The position numbers and the translations under genes are program-made. 64,000 bases of DNA. It comes from Sinotaia quadrata. Its lineage: Eukaryota > Mollusca > Gastropoda > Architaenioglossa > Viviparidae. The notes beneath the pieces are model-generated. The model was not told where the DNA came from. It did not search any database and worked only from the letters and a program-made list of their open reading frames with translations. Positions 11,646 to 23,274 of this stretch are shown piece after piece. Where the stretch lies: contig CM054178.1 in NCBI GenBank assembly GCA_028829895.1, positions 67,012,835 to 67,076,834 of the forward strand, written 5' to 3'. The number at the start of each line of letters is the position of its first letter. Within the stretch, counting starts at the first letter, position 1.

Positions 11646-12440
11646 CAGTGTTTTTCAACCGCCATGGTCAAGACGTTCCTGGCGGTCCATTTAAAAGTTT
11701 TCCCCTTAACACATATATAAAACCAGAGGGTATATTGCTTTCGGACAACACCATTCAGAGGAGAATTGTTGACATGGCAACCGATATTAAAGAGCAAGTT
11801 GTGGAGGGGATAAGAAAATCGAGATGTTTTGCGATTCAACTTGTTGAATCAACTGACGTGAGTAACCATGCTATTCTACTTTGTTTTGGTATAGTGAAGA
11901 TGAATACTTTAGGGAAGAACTTCTTTGTTGCCTTGACTTACCTGGACTCACCACTAGTTCAGAGATCTTTGTGCTCTTGATGAGTATTTTCGAGCGCAGG
12001 GCTTTGACGGGGTAAATGCATTAGAGTGTGTATGGACGGTGCTGCGAGCATGACTGGATATCGCTCAAGTGTTTGCGAAAATAAACGACGTTGCTCATCC
12101 ATAAATTTTGTCCACTCACTGTATAATCCACCTGGAGCACCTAGCTGCAAGAAAGCTTTCTATTGAACTAAACACTGTGATGAATGACGTGATGAACTAA
12201 ACACTGTGATGAATGACGTGATGAACTAAACACTGTGATGAATGACGTGATGAACTAAACACTGTGATGAATGACGTGATGAACTAAACACTGTGATGAA
12301 TGACGTGATGAACTAAACACTGTGATGAATGACGTGATGAACTAAACAATTTGATGAATGACGTGATGAACAACGCGGTGAAGATCATAAATGAAATTCG
12401 CAGTCGAGCCATGAACTCCAGACTGTTAGTTTTTAACCCC
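11646..12440 (+). mobile_element. hAT transposon remnant, ZBED5-like transposase fragment
   Basis: The left end CAGTGTTTTTCAACC at 11646 matches the terminal repeat start typical of vertebrate Charlie/ZBED-type hAT elements, and is preceded by ctctagac as a possible 8-bp target duplication half. Plus-strand translation gives DNTIQRRIVDMATDIKEQV near 11747, then the hAT RNase H-like block FAIQLVESTDVSNHAILLC near 11830, and after a frameshift CMDGAASMTGY near 12030. Next come an STHC-type block with the helical segment LAARKLSIELNTVMNDV, and VKIINEIRSRAMNSRLL up to about 12428. The N-terminal BED zinc finger is absent, because only about 100 bp separate the terminus from the catalytic block. 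The C-terminal dimerisation domain and right terminus are missing too. A 29-bp expansion sits inside the coding sequence. This is a dead copy. Confidence 0.85.
12165..12367. repeat. 29-bp tandem expansion of hAT coding sequence, 7 copies
   Basis: Copies start at 12165, 12194, 12223, 12252, 12281, 12310 and 12339. The unit begins gaactaaacactgtgatgaa and ends tgacgtgat. It corresponds to the transposase segment ELNTVMNDV. Copies are nearly identical, and one has ctg changed at 12348. The 29-bp length shifts the frame between neighbouring copies. Confidence 0.95.
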
Positions 12441-12965
12441 ATACACACACAGCATAAGAAATACATCCTCTATCAAAATTCACAAGCATAATGTACAACA
12501 TAATCAAATTAGTGAACTTAGAAATAATGGTTCAATTAGATAAAGCATTCTCCGTTTCAAATCATAGATCAATAGCAAACATGCAAGAAATATTTCTAAG
12601 TCCATTCTTCCTTTATCAGTCATTTAACTTACCATAAGCTAACGATCGCCTATATGACTGGACTCGAAGTGATTAGAATATAGACTTTCTTCAGCAAAAT
12701 AACTTTCGGTCAATCCCCAGTGGATGATTTTGTTACGTACTAGTGTAAGACTATTAGTCAGAAAAACTACTAATCCAGTTGGAACTGGTCTAGATTACAT
12801 CAGAAGTTTCTAGCACATTCTTTACCTTAGTTGTTTACTTCCAATTTCGACACTTAAAATATCAACATAAGCAATGGTCGGGTCACTTTGACATTTAACA
12901 ATTTATACAACAATTAAGTTTAGAAATAGGGATAGGCAACTCTACTCCGCCACAATATTAACTTC
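12437..12965 (+). mobile_element. Dispersed repeat family, right part only (fragment)
   Basis: Matches the reverse complement of 20300-20830 along its length, with scattered changes. Shared blocks include aaaattcacaag, ccataagctaac, gactattagtcagaaaaact and gggtcactttgacaattta-like sequence near 12881. It follows directly on the hAT fragment. No coding potential is seen. Class unknown. Confidence 0.8.
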
Positions 12966-14149
12966 TCATTTGAATATGTTTGTGTAGTGGTGCTGGTGTT
13001 CTGTGACTGGACGTATATATGACTTCTTTTTTTCTGACAGGCCAGAGTGGCCGCTCTATTTGACTTTTAACCTCACAGATTCAAGATCATTGGAACAGAG
13101 AAGTCATTTGCATTAGATGTTAATATTCGGTCATATAGTTCTTAAAGTTCATAATTATTAACAGTAAGACGAGTAAGCTTATTGTCTACATTGTTTCTTT
13201 CAGTCCGCATTTGGAGAGGGTGGGGTGGTGAGTGAAAGAAAGACAGACAGACAGACAGAAAGACAGACAGACAGACAAATTATCTCAGTAAATTGCCTGT
13301 CATCTGCGAGCAATCGTACTAAGCTACCTGTCAAAACAGTTCTGATAAATCATCAGTTTTCATGTATGCCGAAATTTTTTTTCGGGTTCTGAAATTACTT
13401 CACGCTGCTAATCGCACTGTTTCTTAATCCTAAGCCCATCCCCACCCCAGAAACGTTCTCTATCGCATAGTGTGTGGTTAGCGTTTAAAGTAGTTAGACA
13501 AAATTAGGATTTCGTACTCCAATCGGTGTTGTGTATTCGCGGTACACATTGCTCAGACCTGCGTGAATGGAGTTGGCGCCGTGGCAACCCCATGGACGAC
13601 AATGGCGGCTGCAAGTCAATCCATATCGGTCAAAGATAATTGTCTGCCGTGCTTGGAGCGCTTGGCTGCAGCCCAATCGAAACTCACTCCCGGCCTGCAA
13701 AACTTTTTCCCGCCATATTGTTTTATGCGATGCTATTATTATTTTAGAATGGTAAGTCGCGTGTCGAGACGAGTCGTCCAGTGATGAGACTTGAATTTAT
13801 ATGATATTAAATTGGACTTAATTAATTAGATCTCAGAGTTCTACGTAGGTGTGAGTCGGCTTTTAAATGAGTGAGGTTTATTTTATTTATAGCGCAATTG
13901 TATTAAAATGCAACTCGCGTAGCAAAATACATTATAAGTAACGAGACTGTACACAGTTATAAATAAGGTGCGTGCATTGCTGTCCTTCCATTCAGTAGAA
14001 ATCAAAGATCACGTGAATCCAAATATCAGACAGCCAATCTGAAAAATCGAAGAACAGGTCAAGGGTCTAGAACAGGATCGACATGTCAGAGTGACACTAT
14101 TGCGTCCAAACGGCGAAAAAAAAAAATCACGAGACCGGTATAGACAGGT
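12966..14149. other. No gene recognised; holds a GACA microsatellite
   Basis: A (GACA)n run lies at 13236-13276. The GC-richer block at 13560-13760 is listed separately. The rest is AT-rich without recognisable content. Confidence 0.5.
13560..13760 (+). promoter_or_regulatory. Possible promoter / first-exon block
   Basis: This is clearly richer in GC and CpG than its surroundings. It contains acaatggcggctgcaag and cccgccatattg, both resembling YY1-type sites (ATGGCGGC, GCCATATTG). It also contains ggcgccgtggcaacc and, at 13750, a textbook 5' splice donor context atggtaagt. These are seen in the sequence. That a transcript starts here is inference, because no recognisable protein is encoded. 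Confidence 0.25.
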
Positions 14150-14813
14150 ATCTGTGTAGACTGATCTAGACTAGGATCTGTGTAGACTGCTCTAGACTAG
14201 GATCTGGAAATGCGACGTCACTAATTCCAAACTGTAATCTGTATATGTCGGGATTCGGCTGTGATAAGAGTGATAACCAGAACAGGTGGTGATACCGAAG
14301 CCAATGTTGTTTTTATTCTTCCGGAGTTCAGGTTCGACTCCGTCTAGAAAAAGAAAATCTTTCTGCATTAAGGATGTCTGTACATGTGCACCTTTCCCAA
14401 ACTTATGGTGTAGCCGGGGCTTAGAGACAAGTAGGAAGTGTGGTATAGGGAAGTCGTGTGGGAAAGCGACTTTAGCTGCTGCTATTCTGCTAGCACAGAA
14501 AAGTTTCGCATTGTTGTATACTAAACACTTTTAGTCTTTCGTGTATTTACCAGATAAGTATTACACGTACTTTCTTTTTCAACCACAAAACCTGCAATTA
14601 CTTTCTTTTTCAACCACAAAACCTGCAATTACTTTCGTGCGTTCGTCTGTGATATCAAAGAAAACTGAAAGCAAAATGTTAAAAATTTAAAATAATCCTG
14701 AAAAAATCATGTGTTTTGAGGAGGTAGATAGGCAGGCAGACAGACAGTCAGGCACGCAGACAGAAACATAATACATACATTTTGCTGAAAATTATTTGTA
14801 ATTCCTCAAGTGT
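14150..14813. other. No gene recognised; short duplications
   Basis: A 26-bp motif built on gtagactgctctagactagg is repeated at about 14155-14207. A 31-bp unit beginning tactttctttttcaaccaca is present twice at 14570-14632. An 82-codon open frame at 14286-14534 is unrecognised. Confidence 0.5.
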
Positions 14814-15067
14814 ACTAAATTAAAACTAATTACAAACTCCACATACTGAGAACTGAAATGGTTTTGTGTATGCAAGATCCTTTGTTGTGTTGTCTGTTAT
14901 ATGTGGGACTAGAATGTCTATTATTTATCGTTCATCTCTCACTAAATTAAAACTAATTACAAACTCCACCTAGTGAGAACTGAAATGGTTTTGTGTATGC
15001 AAGATCCTTTGTTGTGTTGTCTGTTATATGTGGAACTAGAATGTCTATTATTTATCGTTCTTCTTTC
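14814..15067. repeat. 127-bp direct tandem duplication
   Basis: Two copies, at 14814-14940 and 14941-15067, each starting actaaattaaaactaattac, with only a few differences. This is a recent simple duplication of otherwise unremarkable DNA. Confidence 0.95.
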
Positions 15068-16279
15068 ACTATTCTTGAACTGATGGTGTGTTTTGGAACA
15101 AAGTTTTTTTTTTTTTTACATGCGTTGAACAAATCATTATCTCCCCTATCGCATACAGTACGCAATCTATATGAAGCGACAGCTGCCACGTCTAGTCTGA
15201 GGGATGGCAGTGTATTAGCAATAATAATGTCACGTACCGCTGAGGATTCTGACCTCTCGCGACGTTTAGAGAACCGATTAGCGTCGTAGTTTGACTGCTT
15301 AATAACTGGAGAGTTATCTCTCTTTGAAGATAATGCTCCCTTTAGTTTAGAGTACATATACGTATGCTTTTAAAGACTCATAAAGATTTGGTGTATTTTG
15401 TTTTAACAAACTTAGCTTTACAAGATAGTTTTTCCCAATTAAAGGATTTAGCCAACACTACTTTGGACTAGACCGTCACCATGGGCCAGCTTATTTTTAG
15501 ATTGTTTGTCATTCTAATTTTTACCAATCAGTCTGAATTAAACATGTGTTCTTAAATTAATCAATATGTCTATAAAAAGTAATAATTTAAATTTTAAAAA
15601 TCCATTAATTAGTACAGTTTTAATTTTTTAGCACAATGACCCATTCAATTATCATTTTAGCGTGACGCTGAACGGGTTTTAAGGCTGCATTGTCAACCTG
15701 TGTACCCTGTTTCTAGGCCACAGTCAAAGGGAGAAAATTATTTCAATTGCCTGGGGAGAGAGAGAAAAAAAATCTCTCCAGATTTTTTGTGCACTTTACG
15801 ACAGTTGTGCATGGATAACACGATTAAATGGTGGTTTGTATTTCCCCGGAGGTTGAGATGGGGAAGGGTACCGAGGGATGGTCGACACTGGACAGGCAAC
15901 GCAGATCCGCAACACGTCACTACATGCAGATGGTGAGAGTTGTTGCCCCTTTGGGAAAGCTTAGGGCGATGGCTTTGCTCAAGGACTGCTTGCTAGTCTA
16001 GCCTGCAAATCACACTGCTGACACCAGACTTACAAGTGAACTGCACGGAAAGTGTGAAATATTTACCATCCACCCACCCACCCACTAGACATTGATAGAT
16101 ATCGTCTGCTCGCTGTTAGAATTATCAGTGAGTTAAAAAAAAAAAAAAAGAATATGTGTTTGTGTTATGTGTGTGTTGTGTGTGTGTGTGGTATCTGTAA
16201 GTGCTAGTCGTGCTTATAAAAGTCTGTCTCAGAAAGATGCTGCAGATATCCTGTGTGTTAAACCGCTACGGTCTCTTGT
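15068..16279. other. No gene recognised
   Basis: Poly-T/poly-A runs at 15106 and 16137 and a GT-rich patch at 16150-16195. Open frames of about 100 codons at 14993-15357 lie on both strands without a domain. Confidence 0.45.
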
Positions 16280-16957
16280 ACCTCTACACAAAGGACCTTT
16301 CGCCACTTTACCTCTACACATAGAACCTTTCGCTACTTTACCTCTACACATAGGATTTTTCGCCACTTTACCTCTACACATAGGACTTTTCGCCACTTTA
16401 CTTCTACACATAGGACCTTTCGCCACTTTACCTCTACACATAGGACCTTTCGCCACTTTACCTCTACAAATAGGACTTTTCGCCACTTTATCTCTACACA
16501 TAGGACTTTTCGCCACTTTACCTCTACACATAGGACTTTTCGCCACTTTACCTCTACACATAGGACTTTTCGCCACTTTACCTCTACACATAGGACTTTT
16601 CGCCACTTTACTTCTACACATAGGACCTTTCGCCACTTTACCTCTACACATAGGACTTTTCGCCACTTTACCTCTACACATAGGACTTTTCGCCACTTTA
16701 CCTCTACACATAGGACTTTTCGCCACTTTACCTCTACACATAGGACTTTTCGCCACTTTACCTCTACACATAGGACTTTTCGCCACTTTACCTCTACACA
16801 TAGGACTTTTCGCCACTTTACCACTACACATAGGACTTTTCGCCACTTTACCACTACAATAGGACTTTTCGCCACTTTACCACTACACATAGGACTTTTC
16901 GCCACTTTACCTCTACACATAGGACTTTTCGCCACTTTACACAGAGAACTTTTAGCC
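16280..16957. repeat. 30-bp minisatellite, about 22 copies
   Basis: The unit is cgccactttacctctacaca followed by taggactttt, almost invariant over 680 bp. Main variants are cctttc for cttttc, cttcta for cctcta, and ccacta near the right end. Because 30 is a multiple of three and the unit lacks stops in several frames, three long open frames (231, 205 and 214 codons) cross it, encoding ten-residue repeats such as LHIGLFATLP. These are artefacts. Confidence 0.98.
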
Positions 16958-17267
16958 ACTTCGTAGTCGTATGGCATGCATAATATATACTTTCTTAAAA
17001 TGCTGCCCGGTGTAGTTCAGTATTTGACATATGATATCAAAGCATTAGAAATATTTCTCCTTTTTTGTATTATTAACACTTCGCTTGTAGTTAAATATAG
17101 TGAAACTTATTTGTGTGACATACAATACACAAAGTGTGAATGTTGTTACTTCCTAATGAAGAAGGTGACTTTATCCACCATCTCGCCTTGTATTGTATAG
17201 GACGGTTTGTTTCACCTAAAATTTTTATTAATTAAAATACAAAAAGCAGTTTTATAAATATGTGTAG

Positions 17268-17350
<83 letters not shown>

Positions 17351-17939
17351 TGTGTGTAAATATGTCATTCAGACAGTCACTATGAATCTTAATAACAAAG
17401 AACAACCCAAACGTTTTTCTTCCGAATAACTTTACACACTGTTTAGCAAATGTAATAGTTTAAGAATGCTTATGTCATTTAAAATATTTTATTTCAATTG
17501 CCAAGACAAAAATTATAACAGATAAATTATTGCAGAAATCGTTATAGATAAACTCGTCATATGGAAGCATGTTAAGCCAACCTCCTACAATACATACAAT
17601 GTGTTTTAATATTTAAAATTAATATCTATGATTTTGTTGTTTTTTGTAGAAATTTGGGGGCGCTGTCAGGCGATGGTTCCATTCGTGCAAAAGAACGATT
17701 CAACTGAGACTTCATGGACTTTGAAAATGCAATAATGTAGAACAACAAATAAATAAATAAATAAATAACCGCAGGATATTTCTAAATAAATGCACCACTG
17801 AAAAGTTAAGTGTTGTGAGAGTAATATTACCTTTGCATGTAGTACTCTTGGAGATACAGTTTCTGTTTTACCCTATCTCTATCAAGAGTGTGATTGGTGA
17901 TGTGCCATGAAATAGCACATTAATATATTTTGATCAGCG
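16958..17939. other. No gene recognised
   Basis: AT-rich. It holds the GT microsatellite listed separately and an (AAAT)n patch at 17747-17768. Confidence 0.5.
17268..17346. repeat. (GT)n microsatellite
   Basis: About 39 uninterrupted GT units. Confidence 0.98.
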
Positions 17940-18480
17940 TGATAAAACGTTACCTTTTGAAAATGATTAGAACTATAGGACATAAAATGAAAACGATTAG
18001 ATCTAGAGTACGTATAATTAAAAACGATTAAATCTAAGTACCATATAATGAAAATGATTAGATCTGGTGTACGTATGATAAAACGATTAAATCTCAGTAC
18101 AAATAATGAAAATGATTAGATGTGGAATACATATAATGGAAATGGTTATTTCTAGAGTACATATAATAAAAATGATTAAATCTACAGTACTTTTAAATAA
18201 AATACTATTAAATTTAAGTACATATAATGAAATTTATTAGAGCTGGAGTACGTATTAAAAAGATTAAATCTAAGCTCATATAATGAAAATTATTAGATCT
18301 AGAGCACGTATAATTAAAAACGATTAAATCTAAGTACATACATGAAAAATGCTTAGATCTGGAATACATATAATGAAAATGATTTAATCTAAGTTAATAT
18401 AATGAAAATGATTAGATCAGAGTGCAATTAATAAAAAAAAAAAGATTAGATCTAGAGTACATATAACAAAAATTAATCGG
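17940..18480. repeat. Diverged minisatellite, 29-bp half-units in a ~58-bp dimer
   Basis: Alternating blocks like aaaatgattagatctagagt and aaaacgattaaatctaagta, each followed by acatataatg. The two half-unit types (tagatctagag versus aaatctaag) tend to alternate, which suggests a dimeric unit. Divergence is substantial. Confidence 0.88.
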
Positions 18481-19114
18481 ATCAAATATTGTGACGTCAC
18501 CAATGTTGAAGATACACCTAGCAGTTTTTTTTTTAAATGTCTTCTGGTGCTAGCAAGTGACCTGTCAAGCTGGAACACCAAAATTCACCCGTCTCAATTA
18601 ATGCACTTTACGGCAGCACGGCGTATACACACAACAAGCAGTTATGGCAGTTTGCAGAGCTGACCTCACCAATAAACTGGCTGCTTCTACAGGTTTAGGT
18701 TCGAATGCTGCCCCTCTCACAACATACTCAAATCCCACCATGACTGACAGAAAATATGAACAGCTCTAACCTACGGAAGGCTGACGGCTTCAGTGGCGTA
18801 CAGAATTTCGCCGTGCCAGCTCAAAATTGAAATGTACAATGATATATATCACTACCACTAATGCCAACCATCAGACAACCAGAGGTTCCTGCTTGCGGAC
18901 GCCTATATACTTGTCTTCGAATTTTCTTCATGGTTCAGTGCTCCTCTCGTACCCTATATGCTATGCACCCAACACCTAAACACCACTGTACCAATACTGA
19001 TTTGTTCTCTAATACCAGAAGTCACAGAGCTTCTAACTGTTAATATAAAAAAAATATTCCCTCCCCACTTCGTTAAATGAGAGACACGCAAACACAAGAC
19101 AGGCCATTTTGATG
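18481..19114. other. No gene recognised
   Basis: Contains a GC-richer stretch at 18540-18790 with aggttcgaatgctg, a weak resemblance to a pol III B box. No tRNA fold can be drawn around it. Confidence 0.4.
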
Positions 19115-19920
19115 ACACTTACTCTACTATTATCACTTTCACCATCAATATGCTAGAAATATATTAAAAATTACCACACCATTGTTACCATCATCACCAC
19201 GATTACATTATCAATATTTCAAATATCTATATCCATTATTACCATCATCACCACGATTATCTACATTATCAATATCCATTATTACCATCATCACAACGAT
19301 TATCTACATTATCAATATCCATTATTACCATCATCACCAACACTATATTCATTGTGAAAATATCATCCATCTATACCACCACTAATATTTTCATTATTAT
19401 TATATCAACCATCTTCACACCACTATTACAACACCACCGATACTGTTTTCACTATTATTACCTCAGACATCATCATCATCATCAATATTACCATCAAACC
19501 TAGCACCATGATCACTACCAAAAATAACTCCAATTTCAGTGTTAATAACTTTCAGCAACATTGTCATCATTACCACGACCTCTATCATTACCAAAGCCAT
19601 ACCATTACTACAACCACTATTTTCAATAGCACTCACATTATCCATATTCAGCCATCTTTATTAAAACTACCATTATATCACAGCCATTATATTACCACCA
19701 TCAACACAATTGTCCTCCTTTCACTTTATTATATCAAGTACCTTCACTGTTTCCACCTCGACCCTTATCATTATCTTTATCCTCACTATCTCTACCACTA
19801 CCATCATTATTATCATCACTCACCACTTTAACATTTAGCTTTAATAATACTTCCACCATTAGCAATGCAGCACCAGTACTAACACCACCACAACAATCAC
19901 GATCTTCATCCTTCTGTCTT
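19115..19920. repeat. CAT/ATT/ACC-rich low-complexity tract with a 42-bp repeat
   Basis: The whole tract is made of triplet-like runs. At 19170-19345 a unit beginning attaccatcatcaccacgat is repeated about four times with length variation. Open frames rich in His and Tyr here are compositional. Confidence 0.88.
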
Positions 19921-20299
19921 TATTTCACATCCACCACTATTGTGATATCACTCTGGCAAATGATTCCTGGCTGAATGCACAAATGCGAGCCGTGATTTCT
20001 AAACACCAATACTATTCAGTCAATGCTATTATTTCAAGGCTGTCATTTATCAGCCACCATGTTTTAATCTGTTCGCTGCTATTTAATATTCTTGTTTCTG
20101 GCTTCGAAGTTTTAAAAGCAAAATTTTTATCATTGGGAAGACCCTTCACATTTACACAAAACCACCAGGAAAATAAATTGGAAATGAACAGTTTTCTTAA
20201 ATTATTAACAACGCCTAACACATAACAATGGTGTCCGAACATTAACTATCTCATTCACACATTCTAGAAAATATACAGGAAAAATACAACAGAAAATCA

Positions 20300-21937
20300 T
20301 TTAAGCAATAGTGTGGCAAGCAAATTTGCCATTCCCAATTTCTAGACTTATTTGTTATATAAATTGTTAAATTGTCAAAGTGACCCGGCCTTGGCACTCC
20401 TTATGATGATATTTTTTTGAAGTGTTGGAGTAAACAACTCGAGAATATACTTTTAAAATTGCTAACGCAATCCAAACCAATTCCAACTGGATGAGTAGTT
20501 TTTCTGACTAATAGTCTCACACTTGTTCATAACAATTTTATTCAATGGGATGAACCGGAAGTTTCTTTGTAAGCACTCTATTCTATCATTTTTAATTTGA
20601 ACATAACTCTAGTCCGGTCATTAAGGCGATTGTTAGCTTATGGTTACTTAACTGACTGATAAAGAAAGAATGGGCTTAGAATATTTCATACATGTTTGCA
20701 ATTGATCTATGATTTGAATTAGAGAATTTTTTGTAATTGAACCAATATTTCTATGTTCATTCATTTGTCTATGTTGTACATTATACTTGTGAATTTTGAT
20801 TGATGCCATTTTTTTATGTTGTGTGTATATAGGGCTAAGGAAATGGTTTGTAAGTTGAGAATGTTTGTAAGAGAGAAAGGAGTTTAGAGATGAAATATGC
20901 CTGAAATTTAGCACTGCCTTTAATTTGACTTTTGCAGAGCAAGCCTTTGTGTTTCTAGTTGTCACTTCACACTACAGTGACTACTGTACTCTACAAGATT
21001 ATGTTATTGTGAGTGCATCCAGCGTTGATATCAGCTTATCAGTGAATCAAGATGCTATAAGTTGATTTCCATTCTTCACATTTGGGACCTCAGGCAGAGA
21101 TTTGTGGCCTGAATTTGGTCTTGGGAATTCACAAAGATCATTGTGAACATTTCTTGTAGTCTGTTGAGTAAATGCACAAAGGAAATCAAGAACATTCCTC
21201 ATGATGTGCTTGATAGTGCATGTGAAATTCAGGACAATTCTCTATGGCATGCTTGGAGAGATCATCTAAGATTCTGGAACACGTGTGTAACATGCCTTTA
21301 GAAGGGACAAGTGGGACCTCACCTAAACATGAAAAACAGTGACTTGTTGCAAACATTGTGACTGTGAAACATGTGCACCATCTTTGAACATTTTATGTAC
21401 TTTGACTCTACTCTCATTTCTGTGATGATTTCCATAAATTTGATTATATATTTATGATTAATTAACTGCTTATGTCTATGCTAGGATAAACTGAACGATT
21501 GTCCAGCGTTGATTGAACATTGTTGTGAAGTGATGCAAATGTCAATACTCTTGTAATTATGTTTATATGTTGTATATTTGAATGTTGATTTAATAAATCT
21601 ATTGTTAAATTTATTGATCTACTTACACATTTGATGATAAACTTATGTTGGAGAAGAAAGTTGGTGGATAGGGGCTCGCTAAATATAGATTAAAAGACGG
21701 ATTTATATTCTCCTTTAATAAGAAGTTTTCTACCTTCGGAAATGTGTGATGGTAAATGTTGGATGATGTGGAAAAGAAAACGTTTATAACGCCCGTATAT
21801 CCGCAATTGAGAGAGACGAGTGGTGTCTCCTGGAGAATTATTTTAATTACATAAATTAAAATTCTCATCACTTGTAATTATGTATGGATGATTAATTAAT
21901 AATTAATAACTATTACCTAGGTGGCGTTGGCGTCACA
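20300..21937 (-). mobile_element. Dispersed repeat family, longest copy
   Basis: Reverse complement of 55638-56590 over about 21000-21937 (left part), and of 12437-12965 over about 20300-20830 (right part). It therefore holds both parts contiguously, giving a parent length of about 1.65 kb. In the forward sense the left end is TGTGACGCCAACGCCACC. The left part also carries blocks such as tgataaacttatgttggaga (given here on the plus strand) and a paired AATAAA-like region. No coding sequence is seen. The TG start and internal AATAAA fit an LTR or a non-autonomous element, but no terminal structure proves a class. Confidence 0.8.
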
Positions 21938-22161
21938 TATAGTAACTATTCACATTCCCCTCAGTATTTCTAATGACAATAGTATTTACTAGGTCACCAG
22001 TTATGTAACAAAATACCACCGTTTACCACTTAGCCAAATTTAATTAAGTCATTTATTTTATGACGTTTTATATTTATTACCAACATTTATTTGTCACCTG
22101 CGACCAATTCTTCGCTTCTTTACGAAGACTCTTTAAGGTTTTTATAGCTCACTCTATATTA

Positions 22162-22705
22162 ATTAATGAATGAAGTACTTGTAAGTAAATTCAAATAAGA
22201 TGTGATGTGTCGCATACTCTCTGTTAATGAATGAGGTACTTGTAAATATGTTCACATAAGACGTGATGTGTCGCACACTCTCTGTTAATGAATGAGGTAC
22301 TTGTAAATATGTTCACATAAGACGTGATGTGTCGCACACTCTCTGTTAATGAATGAGGTACTTGTAAATATGTTCACATAAGACGTGATGTGTCGCACAC
22401 TCTCTGTTAATGAATGAGGTACTTGTAAATATGTTCACATAAGACGTGATGTGTCGCACACTGTCTGTTAATGAATGAGGTACTTGTAAATATGTTCACA
22501 TAAGACGTGATGTGTCGCACACTCTCTGTTAATGAATGAGGTACTTGTAAATATGTTCACATAAGACGTGATGTGTCGCACACTCTCTGTTAATGAATGA
22601 GGTACTTGTAAATATGTTCACATAAGACGTGATGTGTCGCTCACTATGAATTAATGAATGAAGTACTTGTTTAAATAAATTCACATAAGACTTGAAGTGT
22701 CGCTG
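22162..22705. repeat. 61-bp minisatellite, about 9 copies, very homogeneous
   Basis: The unit begins gttaatgaatgaggtacttg and includes aagacgtgatgtgtcgcaca. Copies start at 22223, 22284 and so on at exact 61-bp steps. The middle copies are essentially identical and only the first and last two diverge, a pattern expected from recent unequal exchange. Confidence 0.97.
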
Positions 22706-23274
22706 TGATGCCGACTAGCACAGAGGTAAGTAGTATGTGTGAATTCCACTGCTAACTCAATAATAACCTGCAGTTTATGATAGCCTGGGAGAGGACCAAG
22801 CCTCCAAGAGAGTGGCACCACAAGTCGGTAAAATAGACTAGTATGGATGTATCCAATTCTTGACAGGCGAAAGTTGTGCTATAATTAACGAGGGTTGTAA
22901 TACAATAAACGAGGGTTGTCATAAACTTTTGGTGCTGAAAGTAAATTCTTGCGTAGGTGACAGAACTGACGTCATTAATATAATCTTCAACTCTGGGAAT
23001 CAACATCATATATGCTGACTTTTGCTGTCATTATTGATGATGGAAGTAAGATCATGACTGATGGATGACAAGGTCATGACCTCTGAAGAGGGTCTTCACA
23101 TACACTGTAAAAAAGACTACGAGTTGACGTCAGACACTAAAGGGCCAGTGTCTCCTATAGTGACGTTATACATATTAGATGTAAAAGAACTAGGATAATG
23201 GCGGACTTTATAGAAACTCTTGGCTGCAAGAAACATTTTAATAATCGTGGATTACACTCCTACGATACTGAATA
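22706..23274. other. No gene recognised
   Basis: A small duplication of ataattaacgagggttgt lies at 22880-22920. No other structure is seen. Confidence 0.5.

Noticed and set aside
14330..14345. B-box-like aggttcgactccgtc
   Set aside because: The B box matches, but no T stem and no A box lie at a proper distance, so no tRNA gene is called.
16167..16977. Open frames of 231, 205 and 214 codons on both strands
   Set aside because: They exist only because a stop-free 30-bp minisatellite is read in frame. There is no domain and no codon-use signal.
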